Assembly (NCBI GenBank): GCA_028274465.1
Contig: CM051456.1
Location: forward strand, 11,125,745 to 11,189,744
Reading direction: 5' to 3'
Source of the DNA: Plantago ovata
Lineage: Eukaryota > Streptophyta > Magnoliopsida > Lamiales > Plantaginaceae
Length of the DNA: 64,000 bases
Shown: piece after piece, positions 58,863 through 64,000 of the stretch
How the letters are laid out: the number at the start of each line of letters is the position of its first letter
How positions within the stretch are numbered: position 1 is the stretch's first letter
Position numbers and translations under genes: made by a program
Notes under the pieces: model-generated
Seen by the model: the letters and a program-made list of their open reading frames with translations, nothing else
What the model was told of the DNA's origin: nothing
Databases searched by the model: none

Positions 58863-59570
58863 ATAAATTGATTGATCGTTGTTTAAGGGTTAGAAAGAAT
58901 TAATTAATATTTATAGTATTTGGGATTTCTTAATAAGGTCAGGAATAGGATATCCTGCCCTATACGTGTTTTGTTTCGTTTATAAAGTAATTCTCCTTTT
59001 CTTGATAGGAGAAAATTGAGAAATCTCCATGTTCTCGCCAGTGACATATGCAGGCCGGGTGACCCAGCTGAGATTGTATCTTTACTGAATTAGTACTAAC
59101 AAAGTTATTATATATTTCTAGCCGAGTGGTTTGTGACCCAGTTGAATAACCAAACAACTAGTGTTCAATCCCAATTTTTGTTACATTTTTGCAGTTTTAA
59201 TATTTATTTTTTCTTTTTCAGCCAAAAAATCCTAATTATTTTGCAATCCTTTCACTATTTGCACTTTCATTTACAATTTCTATATTTATTTTTTCTTTTT
59301 CAGCTAAAAAGATCCTTATTTTTACTTTTTTTTTTTCCAATTTAACGTTAAAAATTAAAAATAATTTGCTACTTTGCCTAGTTTATTATTTTTAGAAATG
59401 CAATTCTTATATATAACATATTAGTCGTTTATACATTTTATAATCATATATTTCATGGTCAAATTTTCGACCCCTCATATTTAGTCCTGGATTCGCCACT
59501 CACTTCCCGCCCGCCCTTTATGTTTCTAAAGTTATCCTCCTTTAATTATTATATGTAAGTTGAGAATTAA
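58863..59570. other. Intergenic, nothing recognised
   Basis: AT-rich with T-rich runs (59200-59340) that repeat TTTATTTTTTCTTTTTCAGC twice; no gene. Confidence 0.4.
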
Positions 59571-62500
59571 GTGTGTCTAGTTTCGATGGGAACAACAAAG
59601 AGGACCCATATACTTGGTCCAGGGGCGGAGCCAGGAATTTGGCTCAAGTAGGGCACGTACGTGAATAAAAATGTTAGATCGTATATCTAGTAAAATATTA
59701 GTACAAGACTTTAAACATTAAAAAAAAAAAACACGATTATTATACGTACACACGACTTAAATGCATTTTGAATTTGAATTTTTAGTAAAACAAGTAATAA
59801 TAATTATTTCTTTCAAGTTATGATTGTCAACCCGAGTGACAATCATTTTGATAATTGTCTCGACCTATTTAAATAAGTATAACACTATTAAAGAAAACAA
59901 GGCAATAAAAAGTAAAAAAAAAAAAAAAAAAAAAAGTAGAGAGAGAGAGATAAAAAGGACAATAAAAGAGAAAATAGGCTGCCATTCAAGGCAATAAAAA
60001 GTAAAAAAAAAAAAAAAAAAAAGTAGAGAGAGAGAGATAAAAAGGACAATAAAAGAGAAAATAGGCTGGCGAAATGGCAAAACTAAGAATAGATCACAAG
60101 ACCTCAGGATAAATGAATACCATAAACCCAGCTTAGTCCACCTGGAGACCACATATAGCTTATGTCTAGAGCAACAAAATATATATATTAAGTTTACGTA
60201 GCTAATTGGGATATAATTATAGGAATTCCCTAACCAAAATCCAGGTAAGGCACTTGCCCTACCTGGCCATGCATTGGCTCCGCACCTGTCCAACAACCAA
60301 GAGGATGCAGACAATATACAAGAGCGGCTAGCTAAGGGCGTAGCTACAGCAAGTTGGGTTTATTTATATCTTCCTGCTCGTGTCTTTCATCTACCTACCA
60401 TCAATTCTGACCACAAAGCAATTCTTCTACGCCTGACACCACCTGTTTCTTCTCGTCGACGGGGTCCAATTCCTAATAGGCGGTTCAGATTTGAAGCTAT
60501 GTGGGTTCGGGCTTCGGACTTTGAAAACGTTATCAGACAGAGCTGGAATACGAAGGCGAATTGGATGCAAAATGTTGAAGGGTGTCGTGTGGGGCTTGTG
60601 AACTGGGAGAATCACAACTTTGGGTCGGTCAAGCACAAGATTCGCGTTTATGCGTAAGGAGATAGATCAGATTCAGCGAACGCCTGTATCTGCGGCTAGT
60701 AAAGGACGACTGAAGGAGCTCAAAGGCCAGTATGAAGAGGAGTTGGATAAGGAGGAGATGCTTTGGAAACAACGAGCTAAAACGCAGTGGTTGGCGGAGG
60801 GAGACAGAAATACGCGCTTCTTTCATTCAAAGGCTAGCCATAGACAAAAGGCGAATGAGATCTCTGCTCTTCGAGATTCTCATGATTTGCTGTGTGACGA
60901 TCAGAAAGGAATGGGTAAGATAGCAAAAGAGTATTTTCGAGGCATTTTTACATCTTCTAATCCTTCAGAGGAGGATATATCTAAAGTGACCAGGCTGTTG
61001 AGTGCTAAGGTGGTTGAAACAATTAATATGGATTTGTGTCGACCCTTTACGGATGACGAGGTAAAATCTGCCCTTTCTGATACGTTTCCTTTGAAATCTC
61101 CAGGTCCTGATGGGTTGAATGCCTTATTTTATCAACGTTACTGGCATATTGTTGGGGATAATGTCATTAAGTGCGCTTTGGATTTTTTTGAATGGTAGAG
61201 TTTTGCATCAGAAATTGAATTTTACCCATGTAGTTTTGATTCTTAAGTGCCAGAAGCCTGATAGGATTACTCAGTTTAGACCCATTAGCTTGAACAACGT
61301 TATGTTCAAGATTGCGTCCAAGGTTATTACGATTAGATTAAAGCCTCATATGCCATCGATTATTTCTGAAACTCAGTTTGCGTTTGTACCGGGCCGGTTA
61401 ATTACGAATAATGTTTGGTGGCGTATGAACTAAATCATTTTTTAAAGCAGAAGACAAAGGGAAAGGAGATGCTAATGGCTCTTAAGCCGGATATGAGCAA
61501 GGCTTATGATAGGGTGGAGTGGCCTTTTCTTCAGCAGGTTTTGGTGGCACTGGGGTTTGCTGATTTCTTTATTGAGCTCATTATGTTATGTGTCCGCACG
61601 GTTTCATATTCATTGTTATTTAATGGTGTGGAACTGGAGAATTTTACGCCTGAAAGAGGGATCCGACAAGGGGATCCATTATCTCCGTATTTGTTCTTGT
61701 TCATAACGGAAGCATTTAGTGCTATGATTCGCGAGGCAGAACGGGGCTCTACGTTGCAGGGAGTCACGGTAGCTCCTGGGGCTCCTCGAATTTCACATCT
61801 CCTGTTTGCAGACGACACTTTTATCTTTTGCCATGCTACTTCTCAAACAACAGAGCGGATTAGTGACATTTTAGGCCAGTATAACTTAGCCTCTGGACAA
61901 GAAATCAATTTAGAAAAATCCACAGTGGTGTTCAGTCGGAATACAAGTGAAGCCAGGGTTAGGGAGATTATGCAGCATCTACCAATAAGCGTTATTGAGA
62001 AGTGTAAGAAGTATTTGGGTCTTCTGATGGTAATGGGTAAGTCCAAGAAGGAGATTTTTGGATGGCTACATGAACGTGTTTGGAGTAAAGTGCAAGGCTA
62101 TGAATCGAAGTGTCTTTCCAAGGCGGGGAAAGAGGTGCTTATTAAATCTGTTCTCCAAGCCATTCCGACGTATGTTATGAGCTGTTTCAAGTTGCCACAC
62201 ACTTTGTTGCAAGAGCTTGACTCCATTATTGCGAAGTTTTGGTGGGACGAGGGAGATGTTAGGAAAATTCATTGGGTTGGTTGGCAAAAACTTTGTGATT
62301 CCAAACGTGACGGTGGCACGGGATTTCGAGATCTTAGATCTTTTAATTTGTCAATGCTTGGAAAATAGGTTTGGCGTATTCTTCACTATCCTAATGCGTT
62401 ATTAAGTCACATGTTGAAAGCTAAATATTTTCTGTCAACCGATATTCTTGGTGCTTGTGTGAGACCAGTTGATTCCTTTACTTGGAAAAGTATTTGTGCA

Positions 62501-63515
62501 TCTTTGAATTTGGTTGCGCAGGGTGTGCGCCGGAAGGTGGGGGATGGGTTGAACATTAATGTTTGGCGTGATGGTTGGATTCTCAGGGATCATGGTCTTA
62601 AACCTTTTACTCCAGATTTGCATAATCTACCTGATCTCACTGTTGCTTCATTTATAGTGGATGGTGTGTGGGATGTGGAGCTGCTTAGAGGTGGTTTTTT
62701 GGGAGGATGACGTTCAAAGTATTATCCGAATACCTTTGTCTCAGCGTAGTATTGATGATATACGTGTTTGGCATTATTCGAGGTTGGGGTACTACTCAGT
62801 TAAGTCGGCTTATTGGCTTGCTAGGGATCTATTACGATTGTCCCATGATCACCGTAGTGGAAACAGTAGCAGTTCGAGCAACCAGGATTGGAACTGGGTT
62901 TAGAGGGTGAATTTACCTAATAAGGTGAATTTTTTTTTTGGCGATCCTTAAGGAATGCGATGCCCGTACTGTCGCAGCTGGTGCGTCGGGGCTTAGATGT
63001 TGCTGACATTTGCCGGCTTTGTGAAGGTGATTCAGAGTCACTGTTGCATTTAATGCGGGATTGCACTTTTGCTCGACTTGTCTGGGCCCTATCCAACTTG
63101 CCAGGTTCCGTGATATACTCCAATTGTGTTGATTTTGGGAGCTGGTTTGTTGCTGTACGGGGTGGACTTGATGCTGCAGGCTTTGATAAGTTTGTGTGCG
63201 GTTGCTGGAGTATATGGTTTCAACGTAACAGGTTGGTTCATGAACGTGGAAATGTTGATGCTCAGGAGCTTGTGGCTTTTGTGCAGCAGCTTATAGCTTC
63301 GTGCGAAAGGTTTGTATGTTAGCCGTATCAACAATGTGGTTGACACCGTTTGGCAGAAACCTCCGATTGGCGTGTGGAAGGTTAATTATGATGCATCATG
63401 GTCACAATCTGCTGCTGAGCTGGGCATTGTTATTCGAGATTGGACTGGTGATGTGGTTTGTTGGAAGCGTGAGCCGTTGAGCTGGGCATTGATATCTTTT
63501 GCTAAAAAAAAAAAA
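59571..63515 (+). mobile_element. Decayed L1-type LINE (5'-truncated), interrupted by a DNA element
   Basis: Remnants run in LINE order. The endonuclease C-terminal part includes FDGNN, a T-W-S-N-N motif split by the insertion, and LPTINSDHKAILLRL (60380-60432). A linker follows (FFHSKASHRQKANEI). The reverse transcriptase has SPGPDGLNALFYQRYW, RPISLNNVMFKIASKVI, SKAYDRVEWPFL, RGIRQGDPLSPYLFLF and LLFADDTFIF, keeping the catalytic Asp pair (FADD). Then come the zinc-binding zf-RVT (DICRLCEGDSESLLHLMRDC) and the start of RNase H (VNYDASW). Disabling changes include a stop at about 61196, frame changes near 60650, 61120-61430 and 62700, and stops at 62366 and 62901. RNase H is cut off at an A-run (63503-63514). 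The element cannot encode an active protein. Confidence 0.9.
59621..60287. mobile_element. 667-bp inverted-repeat DNA element nested in the LINE
   Basis: Terminal inverted repeats AGGGGCGGAGCCA and TGGCTCCGCACCT are flanked by GTCC on both sides (59617-59620 and 60288-60291). Conceptual removal of the element plus one GTCC rejoins the LINE at codons T-W-S-N-N, a motif expected there. The interior has two tandem copies of an about 91-bp unit (59899-60070), each with poly-A, (GA)n and ATAGGCT. It is non-coding; the superfamily is uncertain because the duplication is shorter than the 8 bp of hAT elements. Confidence 0.88.
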
Positions 63516-64000
63516 TATCTTGAGAGGCAATCCATTAAAAAAAAAAGAAAAGAAAGGAGTCAAGTGCAAATGTGCAATATAGTAAGAAGTAAGGACTAAA
63601 ATAGTAAACGTCGAAAAACTTGGAGTAATTAATTTGTACCAAAATTACATCTTCCATCGGTGCCTGTTGTTGAAGCCAAAAGGGAAAAGATGGTTGCAAA
63701 ATTATACCTCCGCCGGCGGCAGGGGGCTGATCGACCACCGGAAACCGTAAATAAAGCAGGTACCTTGTGCTATATCCGACATTTTAGCTCCGTTACTGTA
63801 TTTGAGTGCCTGTTCAGTTTAAATTTGAAATTACTTTGTCTTTGTCTGAAACTCGATTGTACACGAGAATTTGGAGTTTGTTCACCTTGTATTAGTTTTA
63901 GACTTTACTATATGCGGGGCGGATCGAGTTTGGGGGCGAAATGACTTGCATAGGATAGGAGGGTTACTTCGGAGGTTTGAAGGGGCAAATTCTAAAAAAT
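63516..64000 (+). other. Right window edge, possible first exon of an unseen gene
   Basis: After the LINE tail, an ATG at about 63690 opens VAKLYLRRRQGADRPPETVN, followed by a good donor context (AAAGCAG then GTACCT, about 63760) and T-rich intron-like sequence. No domain is recognised. It could be the 5' exon of a gene extending past the window or chance. Confidence 0.2.

Overview
This is a gene-containing stretch of a flowering-plant nuclear genome, almost certainly a eudicot. The evidence is AT-rich DNA, GT-AG introns, plant-only gene families (chloroplast indole-3-glycerol phosphate synthase, DREB-type AP2/ERF, HAC-type p300 acetyltransferase, proline transporter ProT) and a dense load of plant-type transposons. 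The species cannot be named from the sequence.

Left part (1-24 kb), + strand: the 3' end of a SNF2/ALC1-like remodeller (CHR10/ASG3 type); a complete 8-exon alpha/beta-hydrolase gene (1482-5818); about 7 kb of repeats (a duplicated segment, a LINE RNase H fragment, a duplicated hairpin-bearing unit, LTR retroelement repeats); then a complete 19-coding-exon HUB1/BRE1-type H2B ubiquitin ligase (13273-23733, 879 codons). Next comes a 10-exon IGPS gene of tryptophan synthesis (25309-28994), a roughly 10 kb gene-poor stretch with a complete 347-bp TRIM retroelement and a hAT-like element, and a single-exon DREB A-4 (ERF034-type) gene on the - strand (39604-40458). As far as I recall the Arabidopsis map, CHR10/ASG3, the hydrolase, HUB1 and ERF034 are At2g44980, At2g44970, At2g44950 and At2g44940. 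If so, this is a conserved microsynteny block expanded by repeats, with IGPS as the intruder.

Right part (41-64 kb): a hairpin-rich element with long inverted ends, a second TRIM-like element, a proline-transporter gene whose N-terminal exon I cannot find (47934-50061), an inverted-repeat-bounded 2.7-kb block, a Yippee-like small gene that looks degenerate (54172-55050), a second hAT-like element with a perfect 8-bp target duplication, an intronless HAC-like acetyltransferase on the - strand (56714-58815) that lacks both ZZ fingers and carries a frameshift, and a decayed LINE (about 59.57-63.5 kb) with a 667-bp inverted-repeat element inserted inside its endonuclease region.

There is no operon-like organisation: each gene is an independent unit. 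A loose theme is chromatin regulation (remodeller, H2B ubiquitin ligase, acetyltransferase). No tRNA, rRNA or CRISPR loci were seen. No clearly new biological system is visible. The most unusual items are the ZZ-less intronless HAC copy, the nested transposon, the complete TRIM and the hairpin-cluster element.
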